A stretch of DNA of 64,000 nucleotides from positions 22,772,900 through 22,836,899 of the forward strand of contig JAQFVV010012394.1 of the NCBI GenBank assembly GCA_028023455.1. The letters are read 5' to 3'. The position numbers and the translations under genes were made by a program. Origin of the DNA: Epiperipatus broadwayi (taxonomy: Eukaryota > Onychophora > Udeonychophora > Euonychophora > Peripatidae). Each line of letters begins with the position of its first letter. Positions within the stretch are counted from its first letter, which is position 1. The notes beneath the pieces were generated by a model. It saw only the letters and a program-made list of their open reading frames with translations, made no database searches and had not been told where the DNA came from. Positions 38,240 to 49,228 of the stretch are shown here, in pieces.

Positions 38240-39490
38240 TTACATCAATATCTTTAAAAATTCCAAGCTTAAATGGTGAAATAAGCTGTGCAATTAAATA
38301 TTTGGAGAATAAAAAACTTAGAGGAAATAATGGAAGTATGACAGAAATTTTAAAAGAAACATACCAAACTGTTGAAAAAGTTACCTATCAAATGTCTAAA
38401 TAATGAAGTTATATTAGATGATTGGCAAAAAGCAGTATGTTATTCATATTTAAGAAAAATAAAATCATCGAAATCCATAAAATGTATACCAAATCTTTAC
38501 TAAGATCATTAAAATTATTTTAAGATGAACTTTGAACTCAAACCAACTGCCTACATTTAAAAGTGATTGTATAATTAAGAAAATTTATAGGAAGAATCGA
38601 TGAATTGGCATTATGGGTTGTTTTTGCAGTTTATGAAAAAGCATTTGAATCTATAAGCATTTTAGTGATGATTAGTTTTGAGTCATCAAAGCACAGATCC
38701 AGAATTTAGAACATTTATAAAATAAAATAACGATTAGAAATGTACTATATAGCATCATTAAAAAAGATTAAAATTTAAATGGGTATGTAACAGAATGATT
38801 TCATATCTTAAGTTTTTACAATACTTTTCTGAGAAATATAAAATGGGAAACTAATAGAATATTAGTCATCTACAGTTGATGTTGATTTAGTTATACTGTT
38901 TTATGAAATATTACAAGAGATATCAGATGAAATCATAAAAATGGGTCTAAGCATAAATGGTAAAAAGTTTAAAATAATGATCAGTTCCTTTTCAAAAAAG
39001 AAGAAAATAGATTGAAATGATGAATTAAAATTTCATGACCATAATACTTTTGTTGAATTATTAATACATATGGAACTATAACAGATGAAATTAATCAGAA
39101 TTAAATTTCAAATACTTTTGGGAAATATATTAAAAGGAAATGTGTCTATATGCTTGAAAAGTTTTTACTAAATATATTATACTTATGAATTTGAAATTTG
39201 AGAACACACATTGAAAATGGATAAATACATGAATGAGGAAAATAGTATCACTGATTTCAGTTAAAGAATGGAGAAACAAAGTGAAATTAGTCTGGATATG
39301 TTAGAAGTGGTACCAATAGGTAGATAACTGAATTCTTAAACTGGATCTAATCTTAAGAGATTGTAAAAGATCTGGAATGAAAAGAAACCATGTTCATCAG
39401 AGAAACTGGATTAAATTTGGAAATATCTTTGTCCTCAGTGTTTTGATAATGATTGAAAGTGATAATGATTTAATAAACATTAATGAAAAA
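38240..39490 (+). pseudogene. LINE-A copy, decayed RT domain to 3' end
   Basis: A long, heavily mutated LINE fragment in the plus orientation. In order it shows CAIKYLENKKLRGNNGSM near 38286 (RT motif, usually K-A-x-G-x-D-G), VYEKAFESI near 38630 (usually D-x-x-K-A-F-D-x-V) and DVDLVILFYEILQEIS near 38880 (the A-D-D catalytic segment, first Asp to Val-Asp form). Near 38935 comes KMGLSINGKKFK (G-L-x-I-N-x-x-K-T-K), then the C-terminal block at 39270-39420 with WI-x-R-DCKRSGMKRNHVHQ. Frames switch several times and stops are common. The 3' end near 39450-39475 has the TGATAATGA-type tail. It is not functional. Coverage implies a 5'-truncated insertion of at least 1.2 kb. Confidence 0.8.
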
Positions 39491-39639
39491 AAAATTGTTT
39501 AGATTTTATGAAAAAAAATGTCATTAGTTGCCATAATTTCCTATCAGCATTATTTTGCCAATATCATTTAATTATAAACTTACCATTTATATTTCTTACT
39601 ACCAAAGCTTATTAAATTATCTCTCTGTTTAGAGAGCAT

Positions 39640-39697
39640 TGTTCTAATTTTATAACGCCTTTTCGATATTGTTCTACTTTTATAATGCCTTTTCGAT
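39640..39697. repeat. Short tandem duplication (~29 bp)
   Basis: Two near-identical units: TTGTTCTAATTTTATAACGC then CTTTTCGAT, repeated with two changes. Confidence 0.8.
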
Positions 39698-40109
39698 CTA
39701 TTTTACAGAATTATAGAATATGTATTATTTTTGCTGCATATATTTATTGCATTCCTAATATAGATGTTGATTTATATCAGTATTTTTTGTAGATCTGGCT
39801 TAGATCTTAAATTTTGTTATAAATACATGATCACGATTATCTATTAAATTTCTATTGACTATATCAAATGTTCTCAATATTTCCAGTTCATAGCAAATTG
39901 TTTTAATATATTTCTCCAAAAATGTTATTTGAATTTAACTAATACCAGTTATTTGGCTTTTGAAAAGTGTTTGTCATTAATTCTTTTATGTCATCTATTT
40001 TTGTTGTTATATTTTAAATTGTACACTCAAGATTTATTTATAATATATATGGTCAAAGGTCAGATGAAAGAGGATATCTTTGATCGCACAAAGTGGATTT
40101 GCATTGACA

Positions 40110-41562
40110 TATATGAAGCAGTCGGATCTAAGTTCGATCCTAGTTTCATGATTTTTCACATGTAGCCAACTTCAAACCCTTGTACTAACCTTGAATTTCC
40201 GATGCAATGTGGCTTTATACGTTCAGTCCACGCTAGTTTCCTTAAAGAAAAACTATTATGTGTCTTAAAATTAACTCATTTGAGATTTAAACTAATAATT
40301 TCTATTAATAAATTCATGATAGAATTATTCATGAATTTATATATATTATAACTGCGTGGATTGTGCGTATATATTTATAAATATTTAAATGTACATATTC
40401 GTTCTAAAGTTTCATTGCGTCTGGAATGTTTTGTTTTACTTTAAATAGTTTGTTCAAATTTTTAGTGATTAAAAGCTACATTCTTTCGATAAGCTTTCAG
40501 ATTGTCCCTTTCCAAAAACAACGGGTAAAATTTTTATTAATTAGAAAAAGATAAGTCTTTAAAATGTAAGGACGGTCCTAATTAAAATCATTTTCTGATT
40601 TTAAAAATTCATTTTCTAATTAGAAAATGAATTCAAGTTAACGAGTTTGAAAGCCTTATCGAAGGAATGTATCTAAAAACAACTTGTAAATTTTTGTAAG
40701 ATTGATTAGGAAAGAAGCGCTAGCCTGAAGGCATCAGATACAGTATAAGGAGCCCAGGAAAAGTTTCCAAGCAGCTATTTATTCCTCATTAAGAGAAGCC
40801 ATATATATTTCATTAGAGAAGAAGTCGCCCAGTTAAATTATGAAGTAAAATAGTGTTTCTACCATGGTGGGGGGGGGGCTTAACTTCAGGAGTCTGACTA
40901 CGGTTCCTGAAGTCCCCTGAAAATCTTCAATGTGGCTATAATATAAAAATTCATATACCAATTGTAAGCTGTCGAAACCTTAGAGAAGTCCTTCAAAATG
41001 TCATTCAAATAATTTTCCAAAATGCACATCTATGTTTCATCCAACTGGACTCTACCGTGTGTAATTTAAGGAGCCAACATGAAGAAATGGTACCATCTTT
41101 CTTATATGAACCGCTACTTTCTGGCCGGTCTTCAAACTTTATTTTACACTACCCTTAAATTAAGTACTGTTAAAAGCTCTTCTCTTTCCTTAATATATTC
41201 ATGCTATTTTAAATTATATAGTAATTCTTTATCTTAATCTCTAGTCTTTAAATTTAATATTTGTTAACTTTCTCTTTTCTTACGATGGCGGTTCGTTTAT
41301 TTAACCTTATTATATATTTGAGATGATTATTGTCTTTTATTTTTATTATATGCCAGTAAAATTTCAACTCGATAACAATTTCCTTCATTGCATTTGCCTT
41401 GTTAAATAATATTATATTTATTTTTATAGTAATTCTTACCCACTAGAACTAATTTGATACAGTTCTATTAATTATTGAGTTGAAGGATTTATACAATTTT
41501 TGCTATTTTATTAATGGCTAATAACAAATTATTAGCTCAATTTCTAACCTATGCTCCCGGCC
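40110..41562 (+). repeat. Left arm of 4.2-kb inverted-repeat element
   Basis: About 1,450 bases that reappear inverted at 42908-44335. Outer edge: TATATGAAGCAGTCGGATCT. Inner edge: CCTATGCTCCCGGCC. Landmarks inside: a G10 tract at 40869-40878 next to ACCATGGT, the palindrome TTTTCTAATTAGAAAA near 40612-40627, and GATGGCGGTTCG near 41284. Comparison by eye suggests only scattered substitutions and a few indels, including about 35 extra bases near 40307-40350. No coding frame was seen in the arm. Confidence 0.9.
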
Positions 41563-42907
41563 TGGTTTCCCCTGTGTTCCATATCTCCTTCATAGGGCAT
41601 TAAAGACTTGTAAGACACAAGCTGCCCTCATACTTAAATCACTGACCAGCCATAAAATTTCTCGTGTTCATGTTTATAGCTCATAAGACATCAGTACCGT
41701 TTACTTCTCAGTTCCAATAAAGCCCCGCTCTCATGCTCGTAAATCGTGATGAATTGATTTTATTAAAGTCGAACAAATTCATCTTCACTTATGATTAAGT
41801 TTCATATTAAATATTAAAGTTGTGCCCTAAACACATATCTTGCTCTTTGTGAATTGATTTACGAATGTGAAAATAAATCTCACATTCTTTTAGAATTCGA
41901 ATCATAATTTCTGTCACAGCCAAATACCCTTACCCACCTTTACTTCCTCGTTGAGGCATAGATATATATAATTCTCCTAGAACATTGTATAATAGTATTG
42001 GCATATAATAAGGACTGCCATTCTTATTGTAAATATAAATTCTGTTTAAAAACTAGAGATAATCCATATCATAATCTAAAAGTTGAACAAAATTATTATT
42101 ATTATTAAACATTTTATTAACATATTTGGTTTTTTTTTAATTTTTTTTTATTCAAATTATTTTAATATTAATGCTCACTGTCTGTATTGGCAACCTGAAC
42201 ATATATATATGAGTTGACGTATAAAGATTCTTAGTTTTATTATACTTTATTAGTTAAATCAGGGGTCTCATTAATCATCATCCGTTGAGCTAGTTCCTTG
42301 GCACATAGTCGTGTACCATCGATATATGTCATCCATTGATTTGATCTGAGCTCATGAGTTGGGTTTGAATCAGTTTGAACCACCTGAGTTTGAATCTGAC
42401 TTTGAGTTTGTTTTGTTGATGTGTTGGCTTTTTTTTTGACCAGTACATTGGTTATGTTTTTGAGGGGAAACCAGGCCAGGTCGTAGCCACGAGCCTTTGG
42501 TGTTCCAATATAATAAAAAAAAAAAACAAGCAAGTGGAGGAAGTGCTTTCTTCCTAGATAATTAAACTAATAGAAATATCACTGAAGACAAGCCTATGAA
42601 GCAGGAGATGGCTCACATCAGCAATGTTCGGAAAATGATGACTTGGTAATCATCGTATTTAAATAATAAAACCCATTTTATATAACGAATGCTCTATGTG
42701 ATGACCTGATCAAGTTAAATTAAAGTCAAACATACTCTAATCAAAAAGTATTTAATGCAATTAGAAATTATATTAATTATGCCCTTCCTGAATATTAATA
42801 GAAAGTATAAAATTTGAATTAGAATATATTCATTTAATTCCTTTATCGACCTTTTTGCGAAACAATATATTAATGTGAATAGATAGATATTATAAACTCA
42901 GTAAAGT
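41563..42907. mobile_element. Loop of the 4.2-kb inverted-repeat element
   Basis: Unique sequence of about 1.35 kb between the arms, with somewhat higher GC than flanking DNA at 41563-41760 and 42240-42640. It holds the minus-strand ORF at 42240-42533. The 15-base phrase GGCCTGGTTTCCCCT at 41559-41573 is repeated inverted at 42462-42477, so the arms may once have extended further inward. No transposase, integrase or RT motif was recognised. The whole could be a long-terminal-inverted-repeat DNA element, a foldback element, or a segmental inverted duplication. Confidence 0.5.
42240..42533 (-). CDS. Unrecognised Gln/Thr-rich ORF in the loop
   Basis: A 97-codon frame ends in TAA and is followed on the minus strand by overlapping AATAAAG/AATAAAA poly(A)-signal-like sequence. 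The first dozen residues (MLVFFFYYIG) come from a poly-T tract and are unlikely to be real. From about residue 14 on, composition becomes protein-like: ARGYDLAWFPLKN, a K-K-K patch, a run rich in Gln and Thr (TKQTQSQIQTQ), then NQWMTYIDGTRLCAKELAQR and an acidic end. I recognise no family. It may be the 3' end of a retrocopied or captured gene, or the remains of an element protein. The 5' end is missing. Confidence 0.35.
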   Translation of the reverse strand: MLVFFFYYIGTPKARGYDLAWFPLKNITNVLVKKKANTSTKQTQSQIQTQVVQTDSNPTHELRSNQWMTYIDGTRLCAKELAQRMMINETPDLTNKV

Positions 42908-44335
42908 GGCCGGGAGCATAGGTTAGAAATTGAGCTAATAATTTGTTGTTATTAGCCATTAATAAAATAGCAGAAATTGTATAAATTCTTCAACTCGATA
43001 ATTAATAGAACTGTATCAAATTAGTTCTAGTGGGTAAGAATTACTATAAAAATAAATATATTATTATTTAACAAGGCAAATGCAATGAAGAAAATTATTA
43101 TCGAGTTGAAGTTTTACTGGCATATAATAAAAATAAAAGACATTAATAATCATCTCAAATATATAATACGGTTAAATAAACGAACCGCCATCGTAAGAAA
43201 AGAGAAAGTTAACAAATATTAAATTTAAAGACTAGAGATTAAGATAGAGAATTACTACATAATTTAAAATAGCATGAATACATTAAGGAAAGAGAAGAGC
43301 TTTTAACAGTACTTAATTTAAAGGTAGTGTAAAATAAAGTTCGAAGACCGGCCAGAAAGTAGCGGTTCATATAAGAAAGATATTACCATTTCTTCATGGT
43401 TGGCTCCTTAAATTACACACGGCAGAGTCCAGTTGGATGAAACGTAGATGCGCATTTTGGAAAATTATTTGAATGACATTTTGAAGGATTTCTCTTAAGG
43501 TTTCGGCAGCTTATGATTGGTATATGAATTTTTATATTACAGCTACATTGAAGATTTTCAGGGGACTTCAGGAACTGTAGTCAGACTCCTGAAGTTAAGC
43601 CCCCCCCCCCACCATGGTAGAAACACTATTTTACTTCATAATTTAACTGGGCAACTTCTTCTCTAATGAAATATATATGGCTTCTCTTAATGAGGAATAA
43701 ATAGCTGCTTGGAAACTTTTCCTGGGCTTCTTATACTGTATCTGATGCCTTCAGGCTAGCGCTTCTTTCCTAATCAATCTTACAAAAATTTACAAGTTGT
43801 TTTTAGATACATTCCTTTGATAAGGCTTTCAAACTCGTTAACTTGAATTCATTTTCTAATTAGAAAATGAATTTTTAAAATCAGAAAATGATTTTAATTA
43901 GGACCGTCCTTACATTTTAAAGACTTATCTTTTTCTAATTAATAAAAATTTTACCCATTGTTTTTGGAAAGGGACAATCTGAAAGCTTATCGAAAGAATG
44001 TAGCTTTTAATCACTAAAAATTTGAACAAACTATTTAAAGTAAAACAAAACATTCCAGATGCAATGAAACTTTAGAACGAATATGTACATTTAAATATTT
44101 ATAAATATATACGCACAATCCACGCAGTTATAATTAATAGAAATTATTAGTTTAAATCTCAAATGAGTTAATTTTAAGACACATTTATAATAGTTTTTCT
44201 TTAAGGAAACTAGCATGGACTGAAGTATAAAGCCACATTGCATCGGAAATTCAAGGTTAGTACAAGGGTTTGAAGTTGGCTACATGTGAAAGATCATGAA
44301 GCTAAGATCGAACTTAGATCCGACTGCTTCATATA
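42908..44335 (-). repeat. Right arm of 4.2-kb inverted-repeat element
   Basis: Inverted copy of 40110-41562, running from GGCCGGGAGCATAGG to ACTGCTTCATATA. The poly-G tract of the left arm appears as C11 at 43600-43610. Differences include loss of about 35 bases near 44130 and scattered point changes. Flanks offer at best ATAT on both sides, or an imperfect ATTTGCATT/ATTTGCAAT pair, so no target-site duplication can be claimed. Confidence 0.9.
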
Positions 44336-45349
44336 GAAGAGTAAAAGTATTTGCAATTTGTCCTAATAAAGTATTCAGATGTGATTGTTCCATGAAGTAT
44401 TCCTAAACTTTACATATTTGATCAGCAGTAAAAATCATTTACATATGATCAAAATTATTAATACTCTTTTTATATGGGATTTATATTATTGTACTGTTTA
44501 CTTGTTGTTTTCTTAATAGATATATATAATATAAAACAAGATAAACAATTGTTTTATATATTGGATTTTTAATGTATAATAGGAAAATACAAACCTTTTT
44601 TTGCATATACACACACATAAAAAAAAAAACATTAAACAAATGTGAAATATGATGTTTTTATGTTGTAGGATACATTGAGCCTCTTTGCATCAGTCATCCA
44701 AACTATTATATCCATATACTGTAAAAAAAAAAAAAAAAGATGATTTGCTTTTAATTTTAAATTTTCATGTGTAAATTGAAATATATTGGATATAAAAGCA
44801 TTTTCATTGAGCAATGACAGGCTTTCACATAAACTGTCATTAATTCATCACAGTATTTTATAGTAGAATAAATTGTTTTAAGGCGTATAAAAAGTATTAC
44901 ATGAAAAATGATGTGTTGTTTATTTCACTTCCTTTCACTTTATTTGTTTGATAGCTTATTAAATAATTATATTTTAATCAAATCATTAAAATGAAAATAA
45001 TAATTAATCCCACAACTGAATGATGGATAATAACTAGAAAGTATATCAAAGTGGTGATAAGTTTTGCATAGTTTTGTGACTTTTTTTAATGGTAATGACT
45101 GTAATAAAACAACTGGACTGCATGAATAATATCCTTTAGAAAAGTAGGTGAACCACATGTCTATAAAATGTTCAGGGCTTTTTATTACAAGTAGATTTTA
45201 TTATTAGAATACTTTAAAAAGCTTGAGAATTTATAAATCATACATTGTGTGTGTCTCTCTATATATATAGTTTTATAATCATTCTGTTGCAAAGTGAACA
45301 AATGATCGTCAATAATAGGGAAATAACATTTGCATTTGTAAAACACCTA
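44336..45349. other. AT-rich non-coding stretch
   Basis: No gene or element was recognised; it contains a 16-A run near 44725. Confidence 0.4.
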
Positions 45350-45609
45350 CTCTATAAAAAATAATAGTAAAAGTACACTATTCTGGGAAGATTATAAATT
45401 TAATAAAATATTATTTCTAAGCATTGCTTTCAACCAGGTTGGTCATATTCATAGAACTACTATAAGTTTATATAAATAGAATCTATAAGTTAATAATTTA
45501 CATATACCATTTACACTTGTTTTTTATGGTGAAACCAATGCTTAGAAATAATATTTTATTAAATTTATAATCTTCCCAGAATAGTGTACTTTACTATTAT
45601 TTTTTATAT
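45350..45609. repeat. 260-bp foldback with ~83-bp arms
   Basis: The left arm ATAGTAAAAGTACACTATTC through AAGCATTGCTTTCAACCA pairs with the right arm TGGTGAAACCAATGCTTAG through GAATAGTGTACTTTACTAT. Few mismatches are visible. The loop of about 90 bases has no notable content. It has no sequence in common with FB1 or FB2. Confidence 0.85.
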
Positions 45610-47674
45610 ATATTCAAATTAAGGCAAGAAGTATTTGATTGAGTTATAAATATAAACTATTTAACTCTATATAAGTTCCTACACATAAATTTGTGTGTGT
45701 GTAGATAGGTTTATGGTTTTTTGACCTAAAGAAGTTAAAATGTTTTAGTTTTAATTCATAGGAGTGTTTCTGAAGATTATGGATTTCACCAATTAATGTT
45801 GTCTTTTTAATGTTTTGTTTCTACCTTTGCATTACTCTATATCATAATCTTTTGTGTGAAGTCTTTTAGCATGTTATAATAACAAAGTAAAATATCTGTT
45901 ATTCTAAATATAATTTAATTCTTGTGCACATTCATTTAAATGTTTTCATTTCCACTTCAGATTTTTCTCAAAAAATAATTTAATTTAAATTCCACAAGTC
46001 TGTCTTTTCATTGCAGTCAGTAATTTTATTTTCCCACAGCATTTTCATATTTCAGTGATTTCAGATTCTGATTTTAAAATCTCTTAGGATAATTTTAAAA
46101 TTTAGTTTGGTCTAATCAAAAACATTCTTTATATATATAACAATTCCCATCCATTAATTTTTTGAATAACTAATTTTCCCAATCTATCTGTTATACCATT
46201 TATCTAGTTCTTTTTTTTTTCTAATAAATCCCATTCCACTTGTGTTTACAATATTTGTGTCTTTATAGAATATATCCAAATTATTTCTTCATATATATTT
46301 TTTTTTATTTGAACAGTTTCCCATTTAGTATTAGATAATTTTTTCAGTTTATATATCTACAATTGTAAGTAGATAAATAAAATAGCTCATCTTCGAATAG
46401 CAGCCTAAATCAGTAGCAAAGGGGATTCTAAGTATCTTCTGTATTTGGTTACTAATTCCAGTCTTGGCTCACACTTAACTACTTCAAGAAAATGATCATA
46501 ATTTTTATTCATCATGATTGTAAATGTAAAAAAGAGTATATATTTAAACACATATATCCATTCATCATTCCTTAAAATAAACCATATATTTATCAGGCAG
46601 CTGAAAAGCAATATTGTATTGTTGTGTTTTTATCTTAAACTGAGGTAAAAGATACTAAACCACCATCTTTACTGATATATTTTGAGAACAGCCTGTTTGT
46701 GTTTATTAATAATCCCACAAAAATAACAGCTGGAAACTAAGCTAAAATTGGGAATTGTTTTTCAGCAATATATAAACTATTATATTTTGAATGTTAATTT
46801 AAAGACTAATAGAATAATTGAATACAATATTTTAAGCATAGCTTACTTTATAATTAATGAAACCTTACTGAGCTTAATTCTGTGAGATACTTCTTTTAAA
46901 AATGATTAATAATACCTAAACTAAAATATTAAATATTTTTTAATTGCAATAACTCAATGTATTCTTTGGGTAATTTGAATAATTCTCAAACAATGAAAGT
47001 GGGCTATGGTTTTCCTCCTTTTCTTTTGATTTTTAAGAGATTCAAAATGGTCAAATTATATAAATAAGAGTAGCTCTTCACACTACCTCTATTATAAGTT
47101 TGAGTAATCAGTGATTATTATAGATAGCAAAGTCTTAAAATATTTAACAGATAAATATTTAATAAATAAACACATAAAAATCTTCCAGGTTGAAAGCAAA
47201 GCTTTTGGAATACCTTCTGGTTGAGAATTATATTCTTAATCATCTTTGCAAAGATAATATTCTTTTTGTATTTATTTATCTAAATTTTATTTTGTGTTAC
47301 CTCTAATCAAGTTTAGTTCATTACAATGCAGTTTTCATGTGTGTGTGTGTGTGTGTCAGATGGACTGGAAATAGGGTTTATTAAAAAATGTTAATGATCC
47401 CCACAGCAAAATTTCATGACTGCTTTTCTGACAATGATCTACTTATTTTTTGCTTGCAAAATAATAAATTGAATGTAAAGTTTCACAACGAATATAGAGA
47501 TTTAAAGACAGAAATTCAGTATCTGATAAGTTAGGTTTAGAAATGAGCGACATATTTACGTGAAAAACAATATCGTAATTGTACAGCAGTGATATTTTAA
47601 CAAGTCCAAAGAGTATTTTGATCATCTTTAAATAATGATGTCAGAATTGTAAGAACAATTTTTTTTTTAATAAT
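45610..47674. other. AT-rich non-coding stretch
   Basis: No gene was seen. Part of it (about 46030-46130) resembles 3340-3460. A TG microsatellite is listed separately. Confidence 0.4.
47338..47356. repeat. (TG)n microsatellite
   Basis: About nine uninterrupted TG/GT dinucleotides after TTTTCA. Confidence 0.9.
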
Positions 47675-47880
47675 ATGTCCATTTTATCTACTTTCTTAGG
47701 TTTGATTAAAGATATCCAGCTAGCTAAGTCAGTTTTTTGTAACTTTAAAAATGGAAGTACTGCATGTCCTAATGAAAACCAGAGAAGTTTTAAAATTCAT
47801 TGGTGCTGTGTTAGCTTCAAAAATATTGGAATTTTTAATGGAATATATAGACCCGAGAGTTGTACTGTCTGATCTTGAGA
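47675..47880 (+). other. Overlapping open frames, possible decayed coding segment
   Basis: Two plus-strand frames overlap here. One (47675-47872) gives GLIKDIQLAKSVFCNF and a Cys-rich end. The other, from an ATG near 47751, gives VLMKTREVLKFIGAVLASK and EFLMEYIDPRVVLSDLEIAC, which looks like amphipathic helices. An acceptor-like CTACTTTCTTAG ends at 47699. GC is a little above local level. It lies just before the LINE-B copy but does not match the part of the LINE expected there. I do not recognise it. Confidence 0.25.
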
Positions 47881-47939
47881 TTGCTTGTAAAGATAGATAA
47901 GATTGCAAAAATGATAATTAACTATTGAATGTCATTACT

Positions 47940-48712
47940 ATTTACTATATTAGTTATTCTCAAAGATTTTTGTTAAATAAATTGCTTCCAGTCTCAGATA
48001 AATTGTTACCAGAAATCGATTTATATATTTCTTTTATTAATTTAGTTCAAGACAGTTAACTCAATTAATTGAACAGATCTATGGCACTGTTTGAAAATAA
48101 TTGGGTGTCCATTAAAGTGTATTTATACAGCTTCTCTGTGATGCATTAAGAAAAAGTATTATTATTAAAGGTAGATAATCTGAGGCATTTGAAATGGAAA
48201 CTTGTTAAACAAAGTATGTGTCTTTGCTCCAACATTTTTTTCAATATTTATGATAGTGATATTTAGACAAGATATGAATTTGATGGAAAAATTTTTAATT
48301 AAACTCTATTAAAGATGAAAAAAATAACTTTTTATCTTTTTGGATTCTGGATTTCTCATATTTTCATGGTAGTTCAAAGATCATTCAACAGAATGTATGT
48401 AATATTTTGGTTTAGTAATTGATTGTTTTAAAAAAATCAACTTTTTTATCAGCCATTTATTTGGTGGGGAGGGGGGTAAGTAGTAAGGTGGGCATATATG
48501 TTAAACGCATCACAAGCCCTAAAGTGTTGCTTTTTAATAAGGTAATAAAAGTATATTTCATCTTATGAAATAAGCTATTGTAACTCAATAGTTATTCTAT
48601 GTAAGGCACTGTATGGATTTGAGACTTGAGCACCTATTGAGTATAATAGAAAGGCATTAGAAAAGTTCCATTTAAGAATTCTCTATAAAAATTTAAAAAT
48701 ACACTGGCAAAA
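47940..48712 (+). pseudogene. LINE-B copy, decayed RT segment
   Basis: A plus-strand remnant of a non-LTR retrotransposon RT. In order and across frame changes: FLLNKLLPVSDKLLPE near 47970, LYISFINL near 48020 (F-x-D-L-x-K-A-F-D in the family), LWHCLKIIGCPLK near 48080, and LYGFET near 48609. Last comes KALEKFHLRILYKNLKI with HWQ ending at about 48711. The last block matches KALEKFHLRKLCKILKI of the minus-strand copy at 59406-60760. Stops and frameshifts abound. A tRNA-Gly SINE sits immediately at the 3' edge. Confidence 0.75.
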
Positions 48713-48828
48713 ATGCTTCAAGTCAAGCCTTGGTGACCTAGTGGTTAGCATAGCTGCCTTCCAAGCAGCTGGCCCAGGTTTGCTTCCTGGTCAACGCATT
48801 TGACATATAAAAAAAATACAATGCTTCA
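48712..48828 (+). mobile_element. tRNA-Gly(TCC)-derived SINE with target duplication
   Basis: The body 48721-48819 holds a 72-base tRNA-Gly-like head (48727-48798): the A-box region GGTGACCTAGTGGTTAGCAT, the anticodon loop CTTCCAA with TCC anticodon, and a B-box GGTTTGCTTCC. A short tail follows: TTTGACATAT then an A run. It is bounded by AATGCTTCA at 48712-48720 and again at 48820-48828, a 9-base target-site duplication, which proves retroposition rather than a resident tRNA gene. The head has acceptor-stem mismatches (GCCTTGG versus TCAACGC). A second full copy at 56644-56715 has the same TTGACATAT tail, so this is a SINE family. Confidence 0.85.
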
Positions 48829-48867
48829 TGAAGTGTTTTTCAATAAACTATGCATGATTTTTTATTT

Positions 48868-48878
48868 GGGGGGGGGGG
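48868..48878. repeat. G11 tract
   Basis: A run of 11 G after TTTATTT, shortly downstream of the SINE. Similar G or C runs occur at 30969, 36349, 40869, 43600 and 60195. Confidence 0.85.
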
Positions 48879-49185
48879 AGGCATTTACATTATAAACATT
48901 ATGATTGTCTTCATTGAGAAAATGTGTTTGAGGGTAGAATGCATGGAAGAAGTATGATTAAACATAATGTTGAAGTTTTCAAAAAGAAAAATTACTTCCA
49001 TGTTCTATATGTGGATGTAGTTGTTTTATAAATTGTTTTATATAGTCGTATGTCAAACTCATCTCTAGTGTGTAAATTTTTTGTTTCTCCCTCTTTCCCT
49101 TAATGTTAGAATGCATATATCAAATTTGTGAATAGTTCTCTTAATAATGATGAATATATAGTAGAAAATTTAAATTTACTGTCTA

Positions 49186-49228
49186 GTGTTGGTGGTCGAG
49201 TGGTCAGCACAGCTGCCTTACAAGCATA
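49186..49228 (+). repeat. tRNA-Gly SINE, truncated copy
   Basis: GTGTTGGTGGTCGAGTGGTC then AGCACAGCTGCCTTACAAGC matches the 5' half of the tRNA-Gly head up to the anticodon arm, with the anticodon TCC changed to TAC. The 3' half is missing. Confidence 0.75.

Noticed and set aside
40110-44335. Maverick/Polinton transposon
   Set aside because: Long inverted ends fit, but the total length is far too short and no polymerase, integrase or capsid motif is seen.
47675-47872. Exon 2 of the 6383 gene
   Set aside because: The acceptor and phase are possible, but the product does not continue the MAP1 N-terminal plan and the frame ends in a stop.
48727-48798. Functional tRNA-Gly gene
   Set aside because: Acceptor stem and T arm have mismatches, and the target-site duplication and A-rich tail show a SINE insertion.
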